In this document: positions 43,055-51,393 of the stretch, in pieces
How positions within the stretch are numbered: position 1 is the stretch's first letter
Layout of the letters: each line of letters starts with the position of its first letter
Assembly: GCA_024403355.1 (NCBI GenBank)
Contig: JAKSRW010000011.1
Coordinates: 1 to 64,000, forward strand
Direction of reading: 5' to 3'
Source: Lachnospiraceae bacterium
Lineage (GTDB): Bacteria > Bacillota > Clostridia > Lachnospirales > Lachnospiraceae
Length of the DNA: 64,000 nucleotides
The notes under the pieces: model-generated
Database searches by the model: none
Told to the model about the DNA's origin: nothing
Seen by the model: only the letters and a program-made list of their open reading frames with translations
Translations under genes and position numbers: made by a program

Positions 43055-46008
43055 TATGATTCACTCCTTTCGTCTAATACTTTAAGACCATACTCTTTAC
43101 GTTTCTTCGTGATCTCTTCGTTGATTGTTCTTACATAATCAAGAAGTACCTCACGAGGATCCTCTTTCTGGTTCATAACCTTACGTGATGCGTTAGTAAT
43201 ATGACGGCTTGTGTAGTAACCACCGGCAACCTCACGGAAACCTCTGGTCCAATCTCTCTGCACATCAAGAACCGCACGCTGCTTAGCTGTCCAGGGAAGC
43301 TCCTTGAATGACTCAAGGTTTGCTGTAGCATAACGGGCTGATGAACCCATTACAGCCTCGAGCTCACGACCGAATCTGGTCTGTGTCTCGCTTGATGCCC
43401 ACCACTTCATGAACGTCCATGCATTCTGCTTTATCTTCTCGTTATCCTGCTTAAGCATGATTGAAGAAGTACCCCAACAGTGAACAGTTCTGTCGATAAT
43501 CTCATTACCGGTCTCATCAATTCTTCTTGTTCCGGGAATCAGAGTGAAATCCCAGAGACCACGAATTTCAGGAGCCGATACAACGAGTGTATTGTAGGTG
43601 TTATAGTCTGTAATACCGATAGGCATCTCACCTGAACGGAAACGGCTGGGGAAGTCGTACTGTAAAGGAAGACCGTAATCATTGAAGAAGCTTGTAAACA
43701 TCTCAAATGCTTCAACGCCCTGGTTATTATCAATCATAATCTTTGTGGCATCATCATTATAGAATGTACCACCGTTCTGATGAACAAGAGTGAAGTACAG
43801 TGAAAGATCGGGGTTATTTGCATTACCGATAATTCTTTCTACTGTAGGAAGAGCTACCTCCATGTTGCTGCCCTGGATTGTAGGAAGAACATTAATCAGA
43901 TCCTCCCAGGTCTGTAAATCTTCAATCTTAATTCCGAGCTCCTCAAGAATGTCCTTTCTGTAGAACATTACATTATAGTTAAGTGTCTCGGGAAGTCCGT
44001 AGAGACCGCCTTCAAACCAGTATGATGTATATGAGCTTTCGGGATACTCACTGAGTACTTCCTTATAATCAGGGAACTGAGTAAGATCCTCTACCGCATT
44101 ACGAAGCGCATAATCAACAGGCTTCTGAGCATCAGCCGTAAGAACTACATCAGGACCGTTACCTGACATTGTCGCATTAAGAAGGGCATCTGCCGAAATA
44201 ACCTGTACATTTACCTTAATTCCTGAATTAGGTGTGAAGGTATCATCAACCATCATCTTCATTACCTGGTTCTGATCACGACCTGAAAGGAGCCATACCT
44301 CGATAACCTCATCATCGTTATCCTCGTAAACATTACCTACTGCATTGTAATCTACAAAGAATGAAGCGAAGAATGACTTAATTCCGTGCCATGCAGATGA
44401 GAAGATATTTGAGCTGTCCTTTACTTCATCGGTATCGGTACCCTGAAGAAGGATGTAGTCAATATCAAGCATTGTCTGGCTCATCTCAAGCATTGATGTA
44501 CCGAGTGATGCGATATTGTTCTTAAATGTAGTAAGTGACTTTGTGATATCATCGGTATCATCCATGAAGTCTTCCATCTGAATTGCAAGAGTAAGAGCTG
44601 TTGCAATCTTGTCTGATTTCTGACCGGTTGTCTTTGTATAGTCATCTACTACCTTATAAAGACGCTTGTACTCAAGGTCCATACCCTGGATAACCTCGGG
44701 ATAAACCTTGTCAAGATGATAATCACGGAAAGTATCGGGGCTTGTACCGGTAAGAATGATTATCTCTCTGTACATCTGGTTAAGTCTGTAAACGTTATCA
44801 TTAAGTGTATCAAGAATGCTTCCGACATCACCGAGAGTAGCCTCAAGTCTGATTGAATGCTTTCCTTCTGTTAAGTAGAACTGATAAGGATTCTCATCAG
44901 CATCGCAAAGAGTAAGCATTTCCCAATCATTTGAATAAGCGAACTCGATAGCTTCTACCTCTTCGAAGGGAACCTTGCCGTCAATGTAAAGTGAACGGCA
45001 TGAAAGAGCACCACGCTGATAGCTCTGTCTTCCCTTAAGGGTGATACGGTAATATCCTTCGGCAGGAACATTGAATTCCCATTCAATCCACTGTCCGGGA
45101 ATCTTCCACTGCTCACCACCGATATAGTTTAATTTGATTTCTGTAATACTGTAGGGGTCAGTATTGGGAACAGACTTATCATATCTTGCGTAGAGAGAGG
45201 CATCACTTCTGAAGTCTGCATCCTCACCGTTGATTTTGATAATTGTGTTCTTAGCTTCGTTTGAATTGTTACGATTAGCATTCTCAGCAGCATACTTTGC
45301 ATATGACTGATCTGCTTCGATAGGAGAAAGTGTGATATTCTTAAGAATTACAGGCTCATTCTCTGCCTTAAGTGAGATTGTATTCTCACCCTTCTCAAGA
45401 TAGAACCTATAAGGCTGAACAACATATCCGAGATAATCCTTACAGAACTGGGTCTGCCATCTGTAAGCCTCAACCTGTGAAGGTCTGATTTCATTACCTC
45501 TGTTGTCGGCAGTCTTAGGACCTCCGTCAGTCCAGCAGCGTGAGAATGTCATGCTCTCTGCACCGAGGAAGGGAAGCTCACCGTTGATATAAAGTGTTCT
45601 TTCAACATCAACGCCAAGGCTCTTTACTGTGTAGTAAGTGAGGCTGATATTATAAAGACCTGACTCGGGAACGCTGACCTTCCATGTAGCAAGTGAATCT
45701 GCATTACATAAAAGAACATTCTCTACTCCGTCACATTCAGCCTTAACTTCTGTGCCTGTACCTTCTACGAGGTCATTAACACAGTCAATGACAGCTCCCT
45801 GCGAAGCAAGCGGCTTACTGCCATACTTTTCCATATACTTAGTATATGTGTTACCACGTCCGAGACCCTCAACATCCGCCGAAAGGTCCGTGCCGGCATA
45901 TTTTTCTTCGTATGTCTGAGAATACCTGAGTCTCCGGACAACGATCAGTGTGGCGATAACAACCACAACAGCGACCAGCACAATTAGCTTCTTCTTAGAT
46001 AATTTCAC
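43054..46008 (-). CDS. Large membrane-anchored sugar-binding protein with two carbohydrate-binding-like modules
   Basis: 984 aa from GTG 46008, which AGGAGG precedes by six bases; a longer reading from 46092 has no ribosome site. A basic start and one membrane helix (LIVLVAVVVVIATLIVV) replace a lipobox. Two beta-sandwich modules similar to CBM6/CBM35-type folds follow (around WKVSVPESGLYNISLTYY and EWEFNVPAEGYYRITLKG, each with an RTLYINGELPF-like strand). A helical stretch and a C-terminal family 1 solute-binding domain (from about ADALLNATMSGNGPDVVLTA to the end) complete it. Most binding proteins are near 450 aa, so this one is twice the usual size. First gene of the operon, divergent from the AraC gene. 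Confidence 0.85.
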   Translation of the reverse strand: MKLSKKKLIVLVAVVVVIATLIVVRRLRYSQTYEEKYAGTDLSADVEGLGRGNTYTKYMEKYGSKPLASQGAVIDCVNDLVEGTGTEVKAECDGVENVLLCNADSLATWKVSVPESGLYNISLTYYTVKSLGVDVERTLYINGELPFLGAESMTFSRCWTDGGPKTADNRGNEIRPSQVEAYRWQTQFCKDYLGYVVQPYRFYLEKGENTISLKAENEPVILKNITLSPIEADQSYAKYAAENANRNNSNEAKNTIIKINGEDADFRSDASLYARYDKSVPNTDPYSITEIKLNYIGGEQWKIPGQWIEWEFNVPAEGYYRITLKGRQSYQRGALSCRSLYIDGKVPFEEVEAIEFAYSNDWEMLTLCDADENPYQFYLTEGKHSIRLEATLGDVGSILDTLNDNVYRLNQMYREIIILTGTSPDTFRDYHLDKVYPEVIQGMDLEYKRLYKVVDDYTKTTGQKSDKIATALTLAIQMEDFMDDTDDITKSLTTFKNNIASLGTSMLEMSQTMLDIDYILLQGTDTDEVKDSSNIFSSAWHGIKSFFASFFVDYNAVGNVYEDNDDEVIEVWLLSGRDQNQVMKMMVDDTFTPNSGIKVNVQVISADALLNATMSGNGPDVVLTADAQKPVDYALRNAVEDLTQFPDYKEVLSEYPESSYTSYWFEGGLYGLPETLNYNVMFYRKDILEELGIKIEDLQTWEDLINVLPTIQGSNMEVALPTVERIIGNANNPDLSLYFTLVHQNGGTFYNDDATKIMIDNNQGVEAFEMFTSFFNDYGLPLQYDFPSRFRSGEMPIGITDYNTYNTLVVSAPEIRGLWDFTLIPGTRRIDETGNEIIDRTVHCWGTSSIMLKQDNEKIKQNAWTFMKWWASSETQTRFGRELEAVMGSSARYATANLESFKELPWTAKQRAVLDVQRDWTRGFREVAGGYYTSRHITNASRKVMNQKEDPREVLLDYVRTINEEITKKRKEYGLKVLDERSES

Positions 46009-46501
46009 GGTGTACCTCCTATTTAATGCATCTATGCAAATCCCCATAAATAACAATATCTGCATAATGCTTTCGTACGAAAATAAGCACAAAAAACATG
46101 CCTTTTAATAATACTTTTTTTGGACAAAATATACCTATTAGAAATTGCTTATATAAATTTCAATTATTGCCTTTTTTGCATAATGCCGAAAATAGCTGTA
46201 TTATAAGAAAAAATATCAAATATTCATCTCAACTATTTACATTTTTCGCAATAAGTGATAATATACATATAGCAAATAAACAAAAATCAGTCCAAAAGTC
46301 TATTTATATTTTGTGCAATATTAACATTATTATTATAAACTCTCTTTGGATTAAAATCAATATATTTTTTATTCTTTGATGATTTTGCTTTTGTTAATTT
46401 TGCTAATTTAATATACTTTTTGATACAGATTTGTCGAATATCAATATTTTATTTATATAATATAGCAATTGTAGCTAATTTCCAGCAGGAGGTATTAATA
46501 A
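46009..46501. promoter_or_regulatory. Divergent control region of transport operon and AraC gene
   Basis: A 493-base, very AT-rich gene-free stretch. It contains a 10-base direct repeat TGCATAATGC at 46061-46070 and 46177-46186, with a nearby GAAAATA in both places, and a perfect palindrome TTTCGTACGAAA at 46071-46082 next to the first repeat. These are candidate binding sites for the AraC regulator or another factor. I could not place a convincing promoter for the operon side. Confidence 0.4.
46431..46461 (+). promoter_or_regulatory. Promoter for AraC-family regulator
   Basis: TTGTCG (46431-46436) followed after 17 bases by TATATA (46454-46459); TATAAT at 46456-46461 is an alternative with 19-base spacing. 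Confidence 0.5.
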
Positions 46502-47392
46502 ATGGCTGAACAATTCGTCAACACACACTATTCCTTCCATCGTGATCTTGACGGTGACCATGAGCGCGTGGATTATGCCAGCGGTTCCAGCATCCGTATC
46601 TGGCGTAACCGTGAGGCACAGTCCTACCCCACCCACTGGCATTCCGCAGTCGAGATTGTCACACCTATCGAGAATAATTATACCGTAGTTATCCATAATC
46701 ACAGCTACGTACTCAATCCCGGCGATATTATAGTCATTCCCTCCGGCGAGCTTCACGAGCTCGTGGCTCCGGAATGGGGCTCTCGTTTTATCTATCTTTT
46801 TGATATCAGCGTAATTTCCAAAATCAAGGGCTTTTCAAGCGTACTGCCCTTCTTTACCTCAGCCCTTCTCATCACACATGAGAACGCTCCCAATATTATC
46901 GCTGATGCAAATAAGCTTCTGCTTCATATGGATGAGCTCTACAATCAGTCAGAGCCTCTCTGGGAGCTGTCGATTTATGCCGATATCATTAACTTCTTTG
47001 TTCTCATCGGCCAGAACCATATCGACAGCATCATGACCGTACCCAGCGGCACCACCACAAAGCAGAAGGAATACATGGAAAAGTTCAATGCGGTATTCAC
47101 CTACATTGATAATCATTACATGGATGATCTCACACTTGAGGCGGTGGCTGATATAGCAGGCTATTCGAAGTACCATTTCACCAGACTCTTCAAGCAGTAT
47201 GCCGATACCACCTTCTATGATTACCTCTGCTTTAAGAGAATCAGAGTAGCCGAGGAGCTTCTGATAAATCCTTCGCTCAGCATCACGGAAATCGCACTCA
47301 GAAGCGGCTTCCCCAGCATATCAACCTTCAACCGTATGTTTAAGAAAATTAAGAAATGTACCCCTACAGAATACAGGGATATGAGAAGATAA
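46502..47392 (+). CDS. AraC-family transcriptional regulator
   Basis: 296 aa. N-terminal cupin-like sensor domain (HWHSAVEIVTPIENNYTVVI, LNPGDIIVIPSGELHEL), then a linker and the C-terminal double helix-turn-helix (YIDNHYMDDLTLEAVADIAG, SITEIALRSGFPSISTFNRMFKKIKKCTPTEYR). AGGAGG is nine bases before the ATG. Being divergent from the transport operon, it probably controls it in response to a sugar. The base composition is richer in C than the neighbouring genes, a possible but weak sign of different history. Confidence 0.92.
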   Translation: MAEQFVNTHYSFHRDLDGDHERVDYASGSSIRIWRNREAQSYPTHWHSAVEIVTPIENNYTVVIHNHSYVLNPGDIIVIPSGELHELVAPEWGSRFIYLFDISVISKIKGFSSVLPFFTSALLITHENAPNIIADANKLLLHMDELYNQSEPLWELSIYADIINFFVLIGQNHIDSIMTVPSGTTTKQKEYMEKFNAVFTYIDNHYMDDLTLEAVADIAGYSKYHFTRLFKQYADTTFYDYLCFKRIRVAEELLINPSLSITEIALRSGFPSISTFNRMFKKIKKCTPTEYRDMRR

Positions 47393-47412
47393 TTTCAGTT
47401 TTCATTTTTAAC

Positions 47413-47441
47413 AAAAAAAGAGGCCGCAAAGCCTCTTTTTT
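47413..47441. terminator. Bidirectional terminator between AraC and GH5 genes
   Basis: AGAGGC/GCCTCT stem with A and T tracts on either side, serving both convergent genes. Confidence 0.85.
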
Positions 47442-47446
47442 ATTTA

Positions 47447-48832
47447 TCAGTCACAATTAGCCATTAATGCATTAATAATATCCTCAAACTTCCAGCTCAG
47501 ATTCTTTCTGTCCAGAATACCGAAGTCCTCTCCGTTCGACTTAAAAGCATTGTTATCCCACCATAAGCAGCTCATGCCATAGCTTCTGGCAAGTGCAACA
47601 TAGTAGCCTGCCCACTGGGTTCTGTCCCCGGTATTGCCCTTCTTGTCACGGGCACCCATTTCTCCGATAATAACCGGAATATTGTTCGAAATAAATTTCT
47701 TATAAAGCTCAGACATAAACCAGTCAATATCATTGGTGCTGCTTTTTGAAGATGCATCGAAATTACTGATGCTACGGTTATCCTCAGGACCGGCAAGTGC
47801 AAAAATATAAGGTGTATAGGCATGAACGGAAATAATCAGCCTGTCATTCGCAGGATCCTCGGGAAGTCTGAAAAGTGAAGTAAGTGCACCCTCGGGTGAT
47901 GCATCATAACCCGGAACCATAAGGAATCTGCCCGCATTGTTTCCGCCGGACTCTCGAACCGTATCTACAAATTCCTGATTCATACGGTTAATAACTTCTA
48001 TGGCATCAACCACAATCTGCTGCTTGGTATTCATATTCCACTCAAACTGATTGTCCTTAAGTCTGGGCTCATTTAATGATTCGAAAATCAGGTGATTATC
48101 GTAATCCTTAAATCTTTCCGAAAGTTGGGTCCAGATGCAGCGCATATAATGAACAGATGAATCCATGTGCTCCATATCAGGATAATAATATTCGTTATAA
48201 ACATCATGATGGGTATTAAGAATTACATACATTCCCTCATCAATAGCCCAGTCCACAACCTCATTCACGCGGTCCAGCCAGACCTTACTTATTTCGTGAT
48301 TTTCACCCGATACATGATTATGCCACGAAACAGGAATTCTGATTGAATTAAAGCCCTTATCCTTAAGCATCTTAATCATCTCACGGGAGGTTTTTACGCC
48401 TACCCAGCTTGACTCATACTTAAGCTCATCATCCGCATACTGATTCCTGTCGGTAAAGGCCTCGAAGGTATTACCGAGGTTCCAGCCGATTCTGAGATTT
48501 TTTACAAAATTAAGTCCCTCGGTCTCCTCACCGCTGACCTTAGCCTCAAAGTTATAGCTGACAACAGGGATAGGCGTTGCATCAGGATTATCCTCATAAT
48601 AATTCTGTGCAACGGATTCGTTCTCATTCTTTCCGTTATTGTAGGGAATTTTGATATTTATGGATGAAGTCGGTGTGGGTGTCTCCGTAGGTGCGGGTGT
48701 AGGCGTAGCCGTAACCGTCGCCAAAGGTGTAGGTGTGGCGGTAACTACCGCCGAGGAACCACCGCCGTTACTGCATCCGCCAAGGAGCAGGCATCCTGCA
48801 AGAACAGCTGCCAAATACTTATAATTCTTCAT
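47447..48832 (-). CDS. Glycoside hydrolase family 5 endoglucanase, lipoprotein
   Basis: 461 aa from the ATG at 48832 (GGGAGG nine bases upstream). Lipoprotein signal with lipobox LLGGC, then a Thr/Pro/Ala linker (TPTPLATVTATPTPAPTETP) that works as a spacer from the membrane. The TIM barrel has LRIGWNLGNTFEAF, FNSIRIPVSWHNH, IFESLNEPRL (acid/base Glu) and IPVIIGEMGARD (nucleophile Glu). It likely cuts cellulose, mixed-linkage glucan or a similar beta-glycan at the cell surface, feeding the transporters. Own promoter. Confidence 0.93.
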   Translation of the reverse strand: MKNYKYLAAVLAGCLLLGGCSNGGGSSAVVTATPTPLATVTATPTPAPTETPTPTSSINIKIPYNNGKNENESVAQNYYEDNPDATPIPVVSYNFEAKVSGEETEGLNFVKNLRIGWNLGNTFEAFTDRNQYADDELKYESSWVGVKTSREMIKMLKDKGFNSIRIPVSWHNHVSGENHEISKVWLDRVNEVVDWAIDEGMYVILNTHHDVYNEYYYPDMEHMDSSVHYMRCIWTQLSERFKDYDNHLIFESLNEPRLKDNQFEWNMNTKQQIVVDAIEVINRMNQEFVDTVRESGGNNAGRFLMVPGYDASPEGALTSLFRLPEDPANDRLIISVHAYTPYIFALAGPEDNRSISNFDASSKSSTNDIDWFMSELYKKFISNNIPVIIGEMGARDKKGNTGDRTQWAGYYVALARSYGMSCLWWDNNAFKSNGEDFGILDRKNLSWKFEDIINALMANCD

Positions 48833-48876
48833 AATCATCAACCTCCCAATTCACCTGAAATAGTTTTTTATTTTTT

Positions 48877-48899
48877 TCAAACTCGTGACTGCTTCGCTT
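48877..48899. repeat. 23-nt fragment of the dispersed repeat
   Basis: Matches the start of the 142-nt element with one C-to-T change. It lies just downstream of the GH5 -10 box, so it would form the first bases of the GH5 mRNA. Confidence 0.6.
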
Positions 48900-48903
48900 A
48901 TAT

Positions 48904-48931
48904 ATTTTAACACAGATACAATATTTAGCAA
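48904..48931 (-). promoter_or_regulatory. Promoter for GH5 gene
   Basis: Minus-strand TTGCTA (48926-48931) and TAAAAT (48904-48909), 16-base spacing. Confidence 0.55.
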
Positions 48932-48989
48932 GAATTATTAAAAATACAAAAGCTGAAAATAAGGACTTTATTTTTTCACAAAAATTTAT

Positions 48990-48995
48990 TATAAT
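48990..48995 (+). promoter_or_regulatory. Candidate -10 box for small membrane protein gene
   Basis: TATAAT at 48990-48995, 35 bases before the ATG; the -35 region TTTATT is weak. Confidence 0.4.
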
Positions 48996-49029
48996 GAATT
49001 GTAAAGAAAGAATTTGAAAGGAAATTATC

Positions 49030-49275
49030 ATGAGCCAGGAAAAGGTTAACGAAAATAAAGCAAAGAAACAGCAAAATAAAGAATTTCATTCAACGAAGAA
49101 AAAGAAAAACATTATCACCGCGCTCTGCTGCATAATCGCAGCCGCCGCAATAGGATTTATCATCTTCCTCTGCACACGTCCGAGCTATAATGTAAACCTT
49201 GCTTCAAGCCCCTTCGATGATGCGGCAATTTCAATGCTTGCCGGCAGAGATTACGATTTTTCACAGCTTAAATAA
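49030..49275 (+). CDS. Small single-pass membrane protein, unknown function
   Basis: 81 aa. A very basic, Lys/Gln/Asn-rich N-terminus (about 28 residues), one hydrophobic helix (IITALCCIIAAAAIGFIIFLC), then about 30 residues predicted outside, ending SMLAGRDYDFSQLK. GAAAGG precedes the ATG and a terminator follows, so it looks like a complete single-gene unit. I do not recognise the family. Confidence 0.65.
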   Translation: MSQEKVNENKAKKQQNKEFHSTKKKKNIITALCCIIAAAAIGFIIFLCTRPSYNVNLASSPFDDAAISMLAGRDYDFSQLK

Positions 49276-49280
49276 TTTAA

Positions 49281-49312
49281 AAAAAACCTGTCGCAATCGC
49301 GGCAGGTTTTTT
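49281..49312. terminator. Bidirectional terminator between small gene and ilvE
   Basis: CCTGTCGC/GCGGCAGG stem (49287-49294, 49299-49306) with A and T tracts. Confidence 0.88.
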
Positions 49313-49333
49313 ATTCTGAATATTTTCAGCTTA

Positions 49334-50359
49334 TCAGCCAATCTCGTAAATCCATCCCTCGGGAGCTTCGATTCTGCCCATCTGAATACCTGTAAGAGTA
49401 TCATACAGCTTCTTTGTGATAGGTCCCATCTCGTTCATACCGCTGGGTAAGCAGATCTCCTTGCCATGGTCAACAATCTTTCCGACAGGTGAAATAACAG
49501 CTGCTGTACCGCAAAGACCACACTCAGCCATATCCTTAACTTCCTCAAAAGGAACAACTCTTTCCTCAGCCTCAAGACCAAGGTAATGCTGTGCAACATA
49601 GATAAGTGAACGACGTGTGATTGAAGGAAGAATTGTATCTGACTTGGGAGTTACAACCTTACCGTCCTTTGTGATGAAAAGGAAGTTAGCACCGCCTGTC
49701 TCCTCAACATTTGTTCTTGTCTTTGAATCAAGGTACATATTCTCTGCATAGCCCTCATCATGAGCTGTAACAATTGCATGAAGTGACATAGCATAGTTAA
49801 GACCGGCCTTGATGTTACCTGTACCGCAGGGTGCTGCTCTGTCGTAATCACTAACCTTGATTGTAAGGGGCTTTGCACCGCCCTTGAAGTAAGGTCCTAC
49901 AGGTGTACAGAAAATTCTGAACTGATACTCTGTAGCGGGCTTAACACCGATAACAGGGTTTGAACCGAACATATAAGGACGAAGGTAAAGTGTAGCACCC
50001 GATCCGAAAGGAGGTACATAATCAGCATTAGCCTTAACAACCTGCTTAACCGCATCAATAAATCTTTCCTGAGGGAATGCAGGAATCTCAAGTCTCTTAG
50101 CAGACTGCTCAAGTCTCTCCGCATTTAAGTCAGGTCTGAATGTAACGATACGGCCATCCTCTGTGGTGTATGCCTTTAAGCCCTCAAATACTGTCTGTGC
50201 ATACTGAAGAACACCTGCACACTCATTAAGAACAACGCTGGCGTCTGTAGTAAGTGCACCGTCATCCCAAGCTCCGTCTTTCCAATTAGAAACGTATCTG
50301 TAATCTGTCTGAATATAGCCAAATCCCAGCTCGCCCCAGTTAATATCTTTCTTTGCCAT
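49334..50359 (-). CDS. ilvE: Branched-chain amino acid aminotransferase
   Basis: 341 aa, fold-type IV PLP enzyme, of the longer eukaryote-like BCAT group. Landmarks are VLQYAQTVFEGLKAYTTEDG, FRPDLNAERL, LRPYMFGSNPVIGV and GNIKAGLNYAMSLHA, with the likely PLP lysine in the last. ETGGANFLFI, LPSITRRSL and GTAAVISPVG follow. It interconverts valine, leucine and isoleucine with their 2-oxoacids, the likely substrates of the VorB-type oxidoreductase at 20360-22982. GCGGAGG precedes the ATG. Confidence 0.95.
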   Translation of the reverse strand: MAKKDINWGELGFGYIQTDYRYVSNWKDGAWDDGALTTDASVVLNECAGVLQYAQTVFEGLKAYTTEDGRIVTFRPDLNAERLEQSAKRLEIPAFPQERFIDAVKQVVKANADYVPPFGSGATLYLRPYMFGSNPVIGVKPATEYQFRIFCTPVGPYFKGGAKPLTIKVSDYDRAAPCGTGNIKAGLNYAMSLHAIVTAHDEGYAENMYLDSKTRTNVEETGGANFLFITKDGKVVTPKSDTILPSITRRSLIYVAQHYLGLEAEERVVPFEEVKDMAECGLCGTAAVISPVGKIVDHGKEICLPSGMNEMGPITKKLYDTLTGIQMGRIEAPEGWIYEIG

Positions 50360-50429
50360 AACAAAAGTCCTCCGCTTTCATCATAATCATATTAATGCAG
50401 GTAAATTCTTCCTGCAACGCTTAACCTTA

Positions 50430-50458
50430 AATATATCACACTTAAAAATCATAGTCAA
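50430..50458 (-). promoter_or_regulatory. Promoter for ilvE
   Basis: Minus-strand TTGACT (50453-50458) and TATATT (50430-50435), 17-base spacing. The -35 box overlaps the stop codon of the upstream gene. The leader is about 65 nt, too short for a T-box. Confidence 0.7.
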
Positions 50459-51201
50459 TAGTGCCTGCCTCTCTTCTTTTTATAGTGTTCATTAAGAATC
50501 CGTTCAACCTCTTCCTCTTTATAGGCAATCAGTTTTTCCTTTTCCTCAGCCGTCCTTTTATCTTTCAGGTAAAGCCTGCAGGCAAAAACAAAAGCTGTCA
50601 GTCCCAATAAAAGACCTATTATACAGCTGACAAAATATTTATATACCGATTCCCTGCTCCTGCGGCTTACCGCATAGGATACATCAATATTTTCCCCGAT
50701 AATAATATTAGACTTAATCACAGACTGATTAATGTACTCAAAGGCCTTGGCAAATTCAGGCTTCATAAATGCCCCCAATCGTTCTGTAACTCCATCGCAG
50801 CGTCCCGGTGTCACAGTAGTTAATCCGACATTATCGCTAATATATAATAGCTTATCAAGCTCATCGGTATAACCCATTTTCTCCCCGTAAACAAAGGCCT
50901 CGGTAATTGACGAATCCCCGTATTGAACCAGAACGTATTCATCCTTTCCCGAAAGCTTCGCCACCGCAAAGGTATGATTACCGTAAACCAGATTAGTCTG
51001 CGCAATATAATCATAATTAAAATATACATAGCCGTCATCATGCAGCTCCGTACAGTTCCAGCTCTTCGCCTCCTCGGCATTCATATAGCGAATAGTCTTG
51101 TAGGAATACACAATACAGCTATAAACCATATATATTAAAAATGCCGCCGTCGCATAAAAGAAAATGCGAACCCACAGCCTTACATCACTATTTATCTGCA
51201 T
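50455..51201 (-). CDS. Two-helix membrane protein, unknown function
   Basis: 248 aa from the ATG at 51201 (AAGGAG 12 bases upstream). A first helix (WVRIFFYATAAFLIYMVYSCIVY) and a second helix (YFVSCIIGLLLGLTAFVFACRLYL) flank an external domain of about 140 residues. The C-terminus is highly charged and helical (KDKRTAEEKEKLIAYKEEEV) and could form a coiled coil inside the cell. I do not recognise the family. It is divergent from the pseudouridine synthase gene. Confidence 0.75.
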   Translation of the reverse strand: MQINSDVRLWVRIFFYATAAFLIYMVYSCIVYSYKTIRYMNAEEAKSWNCTELHDDGYVYFNYDYIAQTNLVYGNHTFAVAKLSGKDEYVLVQYGDSSITEAFVYGEKMGYTDELDKLLYISDNVGLTTVTPGRCDGVTERLGAFMKPEFAKAFEYINQSVIKSNIIIGENIDVSYAVSRRSRESVYKYFVSCIIGLLLGLTAFVFACRLYLKDKRTAEEKEKLIAYKEEEVERILNEHYKKKRGRHY

Positions 51202-51267
51202 ATTAATTACCATCTCCTTCCGCAAACACCGCTCAGATAAATCAAATCCGTTAACAGCTTATATTCC

Positions 51268-51296
51268 TTGTAATTGATTATACAAAATGATATACT
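51268..51296 (+). promoter_or_regulatory. Extended -10 promoter for pseudouridine synthase gene
   Basis: TTGTAA (51268-51273), 17 bases, TATACT (51291-51296) with TG one base upstream of the -10 box. A minus-strand TATAAT at 51277-51282 lies inside it and may serve the divergent gene. Confidence 0.65.
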
Positions 51297-51393
51297 GAAA
51301 TTTAGATATTTGTTTTATTATAACACAAATTCATAAATATTGATAAAATAATTACAGCCAAGAGCTGCGCAGTTTACAGTATCAGGAGGAAAA

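Noticed and set aside
46098..46379. A 93-aa plus-strand ORF in the divergent control region
   Set aside because: It is built from AT-rich sequence, has no ribosome site and an amino-acid mix dominated by Ile/Asn/Lys, and lies over the candidate operators.
50360..50454. Possible T-box or attenuator before ilvE
   Set aside because: The leader after the promoter is about 65 nt and lacks the T-box sequence and a terminator.
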